Part shown: in pieces, positions 1 to 8,013 of the stretch
Layout of the letters: each line of letters opens with the position of its first letter
Position numbering within the stretch: the first letter of the stretch is position 1
Source of the DNA: Desulfuromonas sp. SDB
GTDB taxonomy: Bacteria > SDB-A
Direction of reading: 5' to 3'
Assembly (NCBI GenBank): GCA_001412365.1
Contig: LKUE01000281.1
Location: forward strand, 1-18,934
DNA: 18,934 nucleotides
Program-made: the position numbers and the translations under genes
Notes under the pieces: generated by a model
What the model was told of the DNA's origin: nothing
The model's database searches: none
The model's input: only the letters and a program-made list of their open reading frames with translations

Positions 1-48
1 AAAAAATTACAATATCACTAGTATTTGAAAAATTCTTTTGGCTGCCCC

Positions 49-76
49 TTGACACCTCTTGATTTTTTTTTATCTT
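49..76 (+). promoter_or_regulatory. Probable promoter of groES-groEL
   Basis: A perfect -35 hexamer TTGACA (49-54) is followed, after 16 bases, by TATCTT (71-76, 4 of 6 matches to the -10 consensus). The bases CCCCTTGAC around the -35 also resemble the -35 of heat-shock sigma-32 promoters, but no CCCCAT-like -10 follows. I saw no CIRCE inverted repeat and no HspR (HAIR) repeat between here and the groES start. The 5' untranslated region would be about 60 nt. Confidence 0.5.
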
Positions 77-143
77 TTACTTTTAGAAATAATGAAAAGG
101 TTTTTATTTAACATTATTACCTATATTTCAAGGAGGTATAAGA

Positions 144-428
144 ATGGCAGTTAATCTGAAGCCAGTAAACCGTAAGCTGATTGTGCAGAGAGAAGAGGAA
201 AAAGAGGTGAAAAAAGGGGGTATAATAATCCCCGACACCGCCAAAGAAAAACCTCAAAGAGGCAAAGTGATAGCGGTTGCCGATGTAAAAAAAGACGATG
301 ATCCCATGCCGGTAAAAGCAGGAGATGTAATTTTATTCGGCAAGTATGCAGGAACTGAGATTAATGTAGATGATCAGGAATTCCTAATTTTAAATGAAGA
401 TGAAATTCTGGCTATCGTTCAAGGATAA
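144..428 (+). CDS. groES: Co-chaperonin GroES (Hsp10)
   Basis: This 94-residue protein is the normal length for GroES. It forms the seven-subunit lid that caps the GroEL ring in the cytoplasm during ATP-driven protein folding. The N-terminal 'NLKPVNRKLIVQ' strand, the mobile-loop segment with 'KKGGIIIPDTAKEKPQRG' (about residues 24-41) and the C-terminal 'EFLILNEDEILAIV' are all family hallmarks. A strong Shine-Dalgarno, AAGGAGG at 130-136, lies 7 nt before the ATG and fixes the start. groEL follows after 18 nt, so the pair is one transcript. Confidence 0.98.
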   Translation: MAVNLKPVNRKLIVQREEEKEVKKGGIIIPDTAKEKPQRGKVIAVADVKKDDDPMPVKAGDVILFGKYAGTEINVDDQEFLILNEDEILAIVQG

Positions 429-2084
<1,656 letters not shown>

Positions 2085-2101
2085 TATCAGCAACAAGCAC
2101 C

Positions 2102-2127
2102 AAGGGAGCGGAAACGCTCCCTTTTTT
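2102..2127 (+). terminator. Intrinsic terminator after groEL
   Basis: A perfect 9-bp stem (AAGGGAGCG at 2102-2110 with CGCTCCCTT at 2115-2123) closed by a GAAA tetraloop runs straight into a T tract (2122-2127). This is a textbook rho-independent terminator. It separates groESL from the fmdB operon. Confidence 0.93.
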
Positions 2128-2130
2128 AAT

Positions 2131-2160
2131 TTGGCATTATTGTGGTTCTGATGATAAAAT
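2131..2160 (+). promoter_or_regulatory. Extended -10 promoter of the fmdB-glgA-cobO-btuFDC run
   Basis: TTGGCA (2131-2136, 5 of 6) and TAAAAT (2155-2160, 5 of 6) are separated by 18 bases. TGA sits directly before the -10, giving an extended -10 TGn motif. The site lies just after the groEL terminator and about 25 nt before the fmdB start, so the leader would be short. No promoter-like gap occurs in the following five genes. Confidence 0.55.
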
Positions 2161-2185
2161 TGGACCTAAAGTTAAAGGAGATGAC

Positions 2186-2464
2186 ATGCCTATTTACGAT
2201 TATAAATGTGAACACTGCGGAAATTGTTTTGAACTGCTGCAGGATATTACCGCTGAATCCGTTGCTATCTGTCCGAAGTGTAAACATTCTGCCCAGCGAC
2301 AAATTTCCGGAGGAGTTGGATTCATATTGAAAGGTTCAGGTTTTTACATCAATGACTACAAGAAAAAGGCAAAGGTATCTAATTCTAAACCCGCTGAAAC
2401 TACTTCTCCCAAAAGCAAAAAATCATCTGAAAACAAATCATCTTCATCAGAGAAAAAACAATAA
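2186..2464 (+). CDS. FmdB-family zinc-ribbon protein
   Basis: This 92-residue protein has the FmdB-type putative regulatory zinc ribbon. It starts 'MPIYDYKCEHCG', with metal-ligand cysteines Cys8, Cys11, Cys29 and Cys32, and carries the family 'GSGFYINDYK' segment at about 50-59. The C-terminal third is a low-complexity, Ser/Lys-rich and probably disordered tail, as is common in the family. The function is unsettled; members are called putative regulators from a link to formamidase genes. The Shine-Dalgarno AAGGAG (2175-2180) is 5 nt before the ATG. The stop codon abuts the glgA start with no gap, which suggests translational coupling. Confidence 0.9.
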   Translation: MPIYDYKCEHCGNCFELLQDITAESVAICPKCKHSAQRQISGGVGFILKGSGFYINDYKKKAKVSNSKPAETTSPKSKKSSENKSSSSEKKQ

Positions 2465-3922
2465 ATGCATATTCTAATACCTACTGCGGAGATATATCCT
2501 TATGCTAAAGTAGGGGGGATGGGGGATATGGTAGCCGCTTTATCCCGGCATCTATCTAAATTAGGTCATGATGTCCGGATTGTTCTCCCCTATTACCGGA
2601 ATATAAAAAATTTAAATTTAGATCATCAAATTTTCCTCAATAATTTTAAAGTTAATCTTCCCTTTAAAACTATCAACTGCAGAGTATTGGAATATCTGGA
2701 GACAGATAGCGGGGTAATCCTTTATTTCATAGATTATCCTGAGTATTTTGACAGAGAGGGCATCTACAACGACCGTCAAAAAGATTACCCGGATAACCCT
2801 GAAAGATTTATATTTTTCAGTTATGCTGCCCTTCTGCTGACCAAACATTTTGACTTTCATGTGGATGTACTCCACGGTCATGACTGGCCTACCGGGCTGA
2901 TTATGCCTTTGCTGAAATGCGGAATTAAATGGTCTGCCCAAATCGAAGAAGTCAAAACTGTTTTCACCATTCACAATCTGGCTTACCAGGGGAATTATCC
3001 TCTCTCCTATTTCAAATCAATCGGTTTGCCTGAATCATTTCTCCACCATCAAGACGGATTGGAGTTTTTTGGTCAAATATCATTTTTAAAAGCGGGAATT
3101 GCGTATGCTGACCACATTACTACGGTAAGCATTACTTATGCCCGTGAAATCCAGACTGATGCCGGGGGATGCGGACTGCAGGGTTTATTGCAGAAAAGGA
3201 AAGAATCCATCACCGGAATTTTAAATGGAATTGATGAATCTATTTGGAATCCACTCACTGACAGCTATTTGACCAACCATTACGATATTTCCACCATCGA
3301 ACAAAAAAAATTGTGCAAACAGGATTTACAACAGAAGATGGGATTACATCCGGATTTAAACATTCCATTAATCGGGGGAATATCCAGATTGGTTTTTCAA
3401 AAAGGGTTCGATATTGTGGCTTCTGCTTTAGTGGATTTACTGGCGGAAAATATCCAATTTGCCTTACTGGGCACCGGGGATGATCAAATCGAATCTCAAT
3501 TGACTGAAATTTCCAAGCATTATTCAAATTTTAAATTTTACAACGGATACAGTGAACATCTAGCCCATCTGATAATTGCAGGATGCGATATTTTCATTGT
3601 TCCCAGCAGATATGAGCCCTGTGGTTTGACCCAGCTTTATTCTCTAAAATATGGGACAATCCCGGTAGTACATGCTACGGGGGGACTTGAGGACAGTGTA
3701 AACAATATCAAGGATTCAACCGGGAACGGGATTAAGTTTTCTCCCCTTACCCCATATAATTTGAAAATAGCTATATTAAAAGCAGTAGAATTATATCAGG
3801 ATGACCGGGATAGATGGAAAAAAATAATGATTAACGGGATGAAGGAAAACCATAACTGGGATTATCAGATACTTCAATATCATAATTTATATCGCTCTTT
3901 AACCAGAATAATGCATCCATAA
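2465..3922 (+). CDS. glgA: Glycogen synthase (ADP-glucose type, GT5)
   Basis: This 485-residue GT-B fold enzyme extends alpha-1,4-glucan chains from ADP-glucose in the cytoplasm. The N-terminal substrate loop 'KVGGMGD' (residues 15-21) matches the KxGGL(G/A)D motif of the family. Further hallmarks are 'HGHDWPTGL', 'TIHNLAYQG', 'NGIDESIWNP', 'GGISRLVFQKGFD' (about 304-316) and the nucleotide-sugar motif 'SRYEPCGLTQLYSLKYG', with the acidic residue at Glu384. Length is typical. Its ATG directly follows the fmdB stop codon and has no clear Shine-Dalgarno of its own, so expression is likely coupled. No other glycogen gene is in view. Starch synthase activity on UDP-glucose cannot be excluded. Confidence 0.95.
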   Translation: MHILIPTAEIYPYAKVGGMGDMVAALSRHLSKLGHDVRIVLPYYRNIKNLNLDHQIFLNNFKVNLPFKTINCRVLEYLETDSGVILYFIDYPEYFDREGIYNDRQKDYPDNPERFIFFSYAALLLTKHFDFHVDVLHGHDWPTGLIMPLLKCGIKWSAQIEEVKTVFTIHNLAYQGNYPLSYFKSIGLPESFLHHQDGLEFFGQISFLKAGIAYADHITTVSITYAREIQTDAGGCGLQGLLQKRKESITGILNGIDESIWNPLTDSYLTNHYDISTIEQKKLCKQDLQQKMGLHPDLNIPLIGGISRLVFQKGFDIVASALVDLLAENIQFALLGTGDDQIESQLTEISKHYSNFKFYNGYSEHLAHLIIAGCDIFIVPSRYEPCGLTQLYSLKYGTIPVVHATGGLEDSVNNIKDSTGNGIKFSPLTPYNLKIAILKAVELYQDDRDRWKKIMINGMKENHNWDYQILQYHNLYRSLTRIMHP

Positions 3923-3924
3923 TA

Positions 3925-4464
3925 ATGAACTGTTCTTGTAATCAGCGGGGATATTTTCAGGTTTACACCGGGGACGGGAAAGGTAAAACCACTGCCGCTT
4001 TAGGTCTGGCTATAAGAGCAGCAGGGGCAGGCAAACAAGTCTATGTGGGACAGTTCATGAAAGGGAAAAAGTATTCCGAACATATTATTTTAGACCGGCT
4101 AAACGACCATATCACCTATGAACTGTACGGAACTGCTGAACTAATTCATGTTAAACACAAACCCGATCAACAAAATATTCAATGTGCAAGAAATGGATAT
4201 GATCAGGCAAAGCAGGCTATCCAATCCTCTAACTATGATGTGATCATACTAGATGAAATTAATATCACCGTTTACTTTAAGCTGCTTAAGGTAGAAGATT
4301 TAATAGAATTGGTAAAACTTCGTTCACCTGATCAGGAATTGATTTTTACCGGACGCAAAGCACCTGAACAGATAATTGAACTTGCAGATTTAGTTACTGA
4401 AATGAAAGAGGTTAAGCATTATTACCGGAAGGGGATTACTGCCCGGGAAGGTATAGAACATTGA
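3925..4464 (+). CDS. cobO: Cob(I)yrinic acid a,c-diamide adenosyltransferase (CobO/BtuR type)
   Basis: This 179-residue ATP-dependent corrinoid adenosyltransferase transfers the 5'-deoxyadenosyl group of ATP to Co(I) corrinoids, making the coenzyme form of B12. The P-loop 'GDGKGKTT' (residues 16-23) followed by 'AALGLAIRAAGAG', the acidic strand 'DVIILDEIN' (Walker B-like), 'IFTGRKAP' and the C-terminal 'HYYRKGITAREGIE' are diagnostic of this family rather than of PduO or EutT. It begins 2 nt after glgA and overlaps the next gene by 4 nt. Its place before an ABC importer suggests that imported corrinoid is adenosylated directly. Only salvage genes are visible here, with no de novo corrin-ring genes. 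Confidence 0.93.
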   Translation: MNCSCNQRGYFQVYTGDGKGKTTAALGLAIRAAGAGKQVYVGQFMKGKKYSEHIILDRLNDHITYELYGTAELIHVKHKPDQQNIQCARNGYDQAKQAIQSSNYDVIILDEINITVYFKLLKVEDLIELVKLRSPDQELIFTGRKAPEQIIELADLVTEMKEVKHYYRKGITAREGIEH

Positions 4465-5354
4465 ACCGTACTCAGAAATTGTTCTTGATCTCTGCAATAG
4501 CGGGATTGATTACCGGAATTATTTTAAAAACTTTTCTCCGCTCCGGCTATGTTCCCTCAGATACAGCACCTCAGAGAATTATCAGCATTGGACCAAATAT
4601 AACTGAAATCATCTATGCCCTGGGGCAGCAGCATAAGCTGGTGGGAGTGGATGACTTTTCCCGCTATCCTTCCCCCGCGGAATTAATTCCCCGGGTGGGA
4701 GGAGTGATTAATCCGAATTTAGAGAAGATAATATCTCTGCAGCCGGATATTGTTTTTTTATCCGGCAACTCCCAGAAAATAAAGGAATTTTGCAACGATC
4801 ACAGTATCCAGTGCATTGGATACGAATTCACTGACCTTAAATCCGTATTTTACTCAATACAAGATATGGGAAAATTGATGGATGCTCAATCTCAAGCAGA
4901 TACTTTGTTAAATTTATTAAAAGCCAGTTTTGACTCAATTCAACTAAGCAGTATTTCCAGGGATATCACCGTGCTGACAGTTATTCCGTATCAACAGGAT
5001 TTGACTAAGTTCATGACCACTTCCGGCAATTCGTTTATAGGAGAAATCATTGAATTGGCGGGAGGAGAAAATGTCATCGGAAATCAAGCGGTAATATTTC
5101 CTGAAATTTCTCAGGAAGCAGTTCTGCTGAGTGATCCCCAGCTAATTTTAATTTTAGCTTCACCATTATCCCCGGACTCCGCTGATTCAGCGGATTTAGT
5201 AAAGCAATGGATAGATCTTTATCCTCAAAGCACCGCCACTAAAAATAACCAGATTTATATTTTAAGCGATGATTACCTGTTAATCCCAGGTCCCCGGATT
5301 ATTTTAATAGCCCAAAGAATTGATGAAATCTTCGAAAATTATTCTAAACATTGA
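4461..5354 (+). CDS. btuF: Periplasmic corrinoid/metal-chelate binding protein (BtuF-like)
   Basis: This 297-residue helical-backbone (class III) substrate-binding protein has the family opening 'RIISIGPNITEIIYALGQ', then 'LVGVDDFSRYP' and 'NLEKIISLQPDIVFLSG'. It captures cobalamin or a related chelate and passes it to the permease. Residues 7-25 are hydrophobic with no lipobox Cys, so the protein is probably held by an uncleaved signal anchor or is simply secreted. The start is TTG, overlapping the cobO stop (TTGA); GGAAGG at 4446-4451 is a well-spaced Shine-Dalgarno. Cobalamin is preferred over ferric siderophore only because cobO is adjacent and overlapping. Confidence 0.85.
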   Translation: MNRTQKLFLISAIAGLITGIILKTFLRSGYVPSDTAPQRIISIGPNITEIIYALGQQHKLVGVDDFSRYPSPAELIPRVGGVINPNLEKIISLQPDIVFLSGNSQKIKEFCNDHSIQCIGYEFTDLKSVFYSIQDMGKLMDAQSQADTLLNLLKASFDSIQLSSISRDITVLTVIPYQQDLTKFMTTSGNSFIGEIIELAGGENVIGNQAVIFPEISQEAVLLSDPQLILILASPLSPDSADSADLVKQWIDLYPQSTATKNNQIYILSDDYLLIPGPRIILIAQRIDEIFENYSKH

Positions 5355-6105
5355 AAATCTCTGGTTTAAATATCCAGCAGGATTTGAAATCAGAGAAATT
5401 AATTTTAAGGTCGTAGAAGGGACCTTTAATTGCCTGATTGGTCCCAATGGTTCAGGTAAAACCACTCTGTTGAAACTACTGGGGGGAATTTTAATTCCCG
5501 CCCGGGGAAAGATTAAAATTAATAGTAAAGATTTATCTTCCCTCAGTTTAAAGCAAAAAGCACACCAATTAGCTTATATTCCTCAATTTTTTCAGTCAAA
5601 TTTACCTTTTACCGTTGAACAGATAATTTCCATGGGCAGGTATCCCCACCTCAGAGGGTGGGGTTTTTTAGATAAGCAGGATCATCACATAATTTTCCAA
5701 AACATGGAATTGTTGAAAATTACTCACTTGCTGGGACGTTATTTCAACTCCTTAAGCGGAGGAGAAAAACAAAAAGTACTAATTGCCACCGCTCTAACTC
5801 AGTGTTCAAATCTACTGTTATTAGACGAACCAGCCTCTTCGCTGGATATTCACTTCCGCAATGAGATTTATTCAATTTTAAAAGATCTCACCGGACATAA
5901 TTCAACCGTGGTAATGGTCAGCCATGATCTTTCTCTGGCTTCTCTTTACAGTGATAAGTTGATCTTACTGGATCAAGGAAGATTATCTGCCCAAGGCAGT
6001 TCATCCCAGGTTATTGACCAGGAAAATTTAGTTAAAGTATTCAACCGGGGATTTAAAATAATATGGTCAGAACAAAAACCACTGGTAATACCTCAGAAGA
6101 TTTAA
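5323..6105 (+). CDS. btuD: ABC transporter ATPase (BtuD/FecE-like)
   Basis: This 260-residue ATP-binding subunit energises the corrinoid or chelate importer at the inner face of the membrane. Counting from the ATG, it has Walker A 'GPNGSGKTT' (40-48), a Q-loop Gln near 88, signature 'LSGGEKQ' (144-150), Walker B 'LLLLDEP' (164-170) and the switch His in 'SHD' (200-202). All catalytic positions are intact. The gene overlaps the end of btuF by 32 nt. A TTG three bases upstream (5320) is an alternative start; neither has a strong Shine-Dalgarno, so coupling to btuF is likely. Substrate is inferred from neighbours only. Confidence 0.9.
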   Translation: MKSSKIILNIENLWFKYPAGFEIREINFKVVEGTFNCLIGPNGSGKTTLLKLLGGILIPARGKIKINSKDLSSLSLKQKAHQLAYIPQFFQSNLPFTVEQIISMGRYPHLRGWGFLDKQDHHIIFQNMELLKITHLLGRYFNSLSGGEKQKVLIATALTQCSNLLLLDEPASSLDIHFRNEIYSILKDLTGHNSTVVMVSHDLSLASLYSDKLILLDQGRLSAQGSSSQVIDQENLVKVFNRGFKIIWSEQKPLVIPQKI

Positions 6106-7091
6106 CCGGCATTATCAGCAAAAAGAAGATTGTTATCAATATAGCCATCCACTCCATGCTGGCAGTGGCGGTTTTAATTATCGCACCCTGGTTCGGTTCA
6201 GAGAACTTCACCTTTTCCAAATTTTCTGCTCAAAATGAAGTTTTTAAACTCCTGCTTTCCTACCGCCTGGCCAGGGTAACAATCGCCTTTCTGCTGGGAG
6301 GGGTACTTTCCTTGTCAGGAACCCTTCTTCAGGCTACCTTGAAAAATCCCTTGATTGAACCTTACACCTTAGGAATCAGCAGCAGCTCAGCGCTGGGAGC
6401 ATTTATAGGAATAACTTTTTTCAGCTTCATACCCTGGTCAGGATTCAGTTTATCAATATTGATCTCAGTATTTATAATATTTACAGTGTACAGATTATCT
6501 CAAAGATTCGGAGGTTTTTCAGTTTACACCTTGATTCTTGCCGGTATAACCATCAGTATTTTCTCTGCTTCTTTAATATCTCTATTGAGATATATATTAA
6601 ATCCTCTAACTGCCAACTTATTGGACCGATGGTTAATTGGTTCATTGATTACCGCTTCCTGGAAAGATTTCTGGATATTACTGTGCTTTTCAATTCCCCT
6701 GATATTGTGGGGAGGATACTTTGCCAATGACTACAATCAGCTTTACTTTCAAACTGAAGTCAGCAAATCCAGAGGACTGAATGTAGAATGGCTTCAGAAA
6801 ATAACTTTTCTAATTGTTTCCATAGCCATCGCCGGTTCAGTATCCCTGTTTGGACCGATTGCCTTTGTCGGATTGATTGTTCCCCATATTGAAAGAAAGA
6901 TTTCCGGATTTGATTACCGCATAGTTATACCGGCAACGTTTATATCAGGAGGAATATTGCTAACTTTATCCGATTTGATCAGCAGGACTATTTTAGCCCC
7001 TACCGAACTGCCGGTGGGTATAATTACCTCCTGTCTGGGGGCTCCATTCTTTTTATATCTTCTTTTTTGTAGAAAAGATTTGACAGATTGA
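6063..7091 (+). CDS. btuC: ABC transporter permease of the FecCD/BtuC family
   Basis: This 342-residue polytopic inner-membrane protein has many hydrophobic helices, as expected for the dimeric ten-helix BtuC fold. Hallmarks are 'GTLLQATLKNPLIEPYTLG' in the first third and 'FVGLIVPHIER' near the C-terminus. With the two genes before it, it completes an importer for cobalamin or a siderophore-like chelate. The ATG lies inside the ATPase gene (43-nt overlap), so the three transporter genes are strongly coupled. No outer-membrane TonB-dependent receptor gene (btuB) is near; it must be elsewhere. Confidence 0.9.
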   Translation: MVRTKTTGNTSEDLTGIISKKKIVINIAIHSMLAVAVLIIAPWFGSENFTFSKFSAQNEVFKLLLSYRLARVTIAFLLGGVLSLSGTLLQATLKNPLIEPYTLGISSSSALGAFIGITFFSFIPWSGFSLSILISVFIIFTVYRLSQRFGGFSVYTLILAGITISIFSASLISLLRYILNPLTANLLDRWLIGSLITASWKDFWILLCFSIPLILWGGYFANDYNQLYFQTEVSKSRGLNVEWLQKITFLIVSIAIAGSVSLFGPIAFVGLIVPHIERKISGFDYRIVIPATFISGGILLTLSDLISRTILAPTELPVGIITSCLGAPFFLYLLFCRKDLTD

Positions 7092-7108
7092 AGTTCTAAG
7101 TATAAATA
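7080..7108 (+). promoter_or_regulatory. Possible promoter of the EIIA/zinc-ribbon pair
   Basis: A perfect TTGACA (7080-7085) overlaps the end of btuC. TATAAA (7101-7106, 15-nt spacer) or TAAATA (7103-7108, 17-nt spacer) could serve as the -10. This would give the downstream pair its own transcript, although read-through from btuC is also possible because no terminator with a T tract separates them. Neither -10 choice is ideal. Confidence 0.35.
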
Positions 7109-7127
7109 ATTTTATATATTTAACTTA
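7097..7127 (+). other. AT-rich imperfect inverted repeat in the EIIA leader
   Basis: TAAGT-A-TAAATA (7097-7108) pairs with TATTTA-ACTTA (7117-7127), giving 11 pairs, one bulged A and an 8-nt loop. It is almost all A-T pairs and has no T tract after it, so it is not an intrinsic terminator. It overlaps the possible -10 and could be an operator or a weak leader hairpin. Chance is also reasonable in sequence this AT-rich. Confidence 0.25.
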
Positions 7128-7147
7128 TACAAGTAAAGGGATTAAGT

Positions 7148-7630
7148 ATCGTTAATCTTATAACTAAAGATAATATTAAGTTTAAACTATCTTGTTCTTC
7201 ATCAGGTGAAGTATATCTAGAATTATTAAAATTAATTAAAGCTGAACATATCAACAGCATTCGCGATTTTCTTATACACCGTGAAAATGAAAATCCCTTT
7301 GACATGGGCGGAGGCATTGCCTTTCCCCATGGAAGAATTAATCTTATTAAAACCCCCCTGGTAGCAGTAGGGCTTTCCCCTAAAAAAGGCATCCCCTTTC
7401 CCTCAAAATCAGGAAGCAGAAAGATTTCAACCTATCTTATTTTCATGCTTTTACTGCCATCATCAGACTATCCGGTCAATATTGCAGGTAAATCAAAGCA
7501 ATATATCAATGCCATATCTTCAGTAGCCAAATTTCTTAGAACAATCAAGAGTAAAAAGCTGGTAAAATCATTTAAATCAGAGCCGGATTTTCTTAACTTC
7601 GTAGAAAAATACTTGGAGGAAAATGGATAA
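7148..7630 (+). CDS. PTS EIIA-like protein (fructose/nitrogen type), apparent AUC start
   Basis: This is a phosphocarrier domain of the PTS EIIA-2 (PtsN/fructose) family. From 7148 the product has 160 residues. It opens 'VNLITKDNIKFKL' after the initiator and carries the phosphoacceptor motif 'GGGIAFPHGR' with His61, the normal place for this family. The first ATG (7304, residue 53) would delete the first strands and helices and leave only 8 residues before the His. The frame is open back to a TAA at 7121 but contains no ATG, GTG or TTG upstream of 7304. AAAGGG (7135-7140) lies 7 nt before ATC 7148, which I take as the start. No PTS permease or HPr is nearby, so a regulatory role is likely. 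The end overlaps the next gene by 8 nt. Confidence 0.75.
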   Translation: MVNLITKDNIKFKLSCSSSGEVYLELLKLIKAEHINSIRDFLIHRENENPFDMGGGIAFPHGRINLIKTPLVAVGLSPKKGIPFPSKSGSRKISTYLIFMLLLPSSDYPVNIAGKSKQYINAISSVAKFLRTIKSKKLVKSFKSEPDFLNFVEKYLEENG

Positions 7631-8012
7631 AAACTTAGAAATTCTGATCTCCATTGACAATCTTGAAACCTATATGGATGATCTAAACGATCAAAAGTAC
7701 ATAGATAAAATACAGGAACTGGGTATGACCATTGACACCAAAGCGCTAGCAAGTTTAGAAAAAACCAGGTCTGATTTATTAGATGAGTTAACTCCTAATT
7801 TAAAAAGAGAGTATCTGCGGTTAAAAAAATATTACCAGAATTCACCGATACCCCGGGCTATTGTGCCTATCCGATTTGAGCGGGGAGAAGGATTCTGCTT
7901 TGGCTGTTCTTCTAAAATACCTGCAGAAGTATTTCAAAGAGTAAAAAAATATCATACCATAGAAAGATGTGAGAACTGCGGCCGATTTATTTTTTGGCCT
8001 CCCCTACCCTGA
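7623..8012 (+). CDS. Small C4-type zinc-ribbon protein
   Basis: This 129-residue protein has a C-terminal zinc ribbon with ligands Cys92, Cys95, Cys116 and Cys119. The pattern CxxC...CxxCGR is close to that ending the C4-type zinc-ribbon (DUF164/CdsZ-like) proteins. Those usually carry a long N-terminal coiled coil of about 150 residues or more. Here the N-terminal part is only about 85 residues and its helices are short, so this is a minimal version. It overlaps the EIIA gene by 8 nt. The Shine-Dalgarno GGAGG (7615-7619) is only 3 nt from the ATG. It ends 1 nt from the convergent minus-strand operon. Function unknown; nucleic-acid or protein binding is plausible. Confidence 0.75.
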   Translation: MDKNLEILISIDNLETYMDDLNDQKYIDKIQELGMTIDTKALASLEKTRSDLLDELTPNLKREYLRLKKYYQNSPIPRAIVPIRFERGEGFCFGCSSKIPAEVFQRVKKYHTIERCENCGRFIFWPPLP

Positions 8013-8013
8013 A

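Noticed and set aside
2142-2330. Plus-strand 62-codon frame overlapping fmdB
   Set aside because: The fmdB frame has the better ribosome site and the clear zinc-ribbon motif; this frame overlaps it and looks like nothing known.
7304-7630. EIIA-like protein starting at the first ATG
   Set aside because: It would leave only 8 residues before the active His and remove conserved N-terminal structure that is plainly encoded upstream in the same frame.
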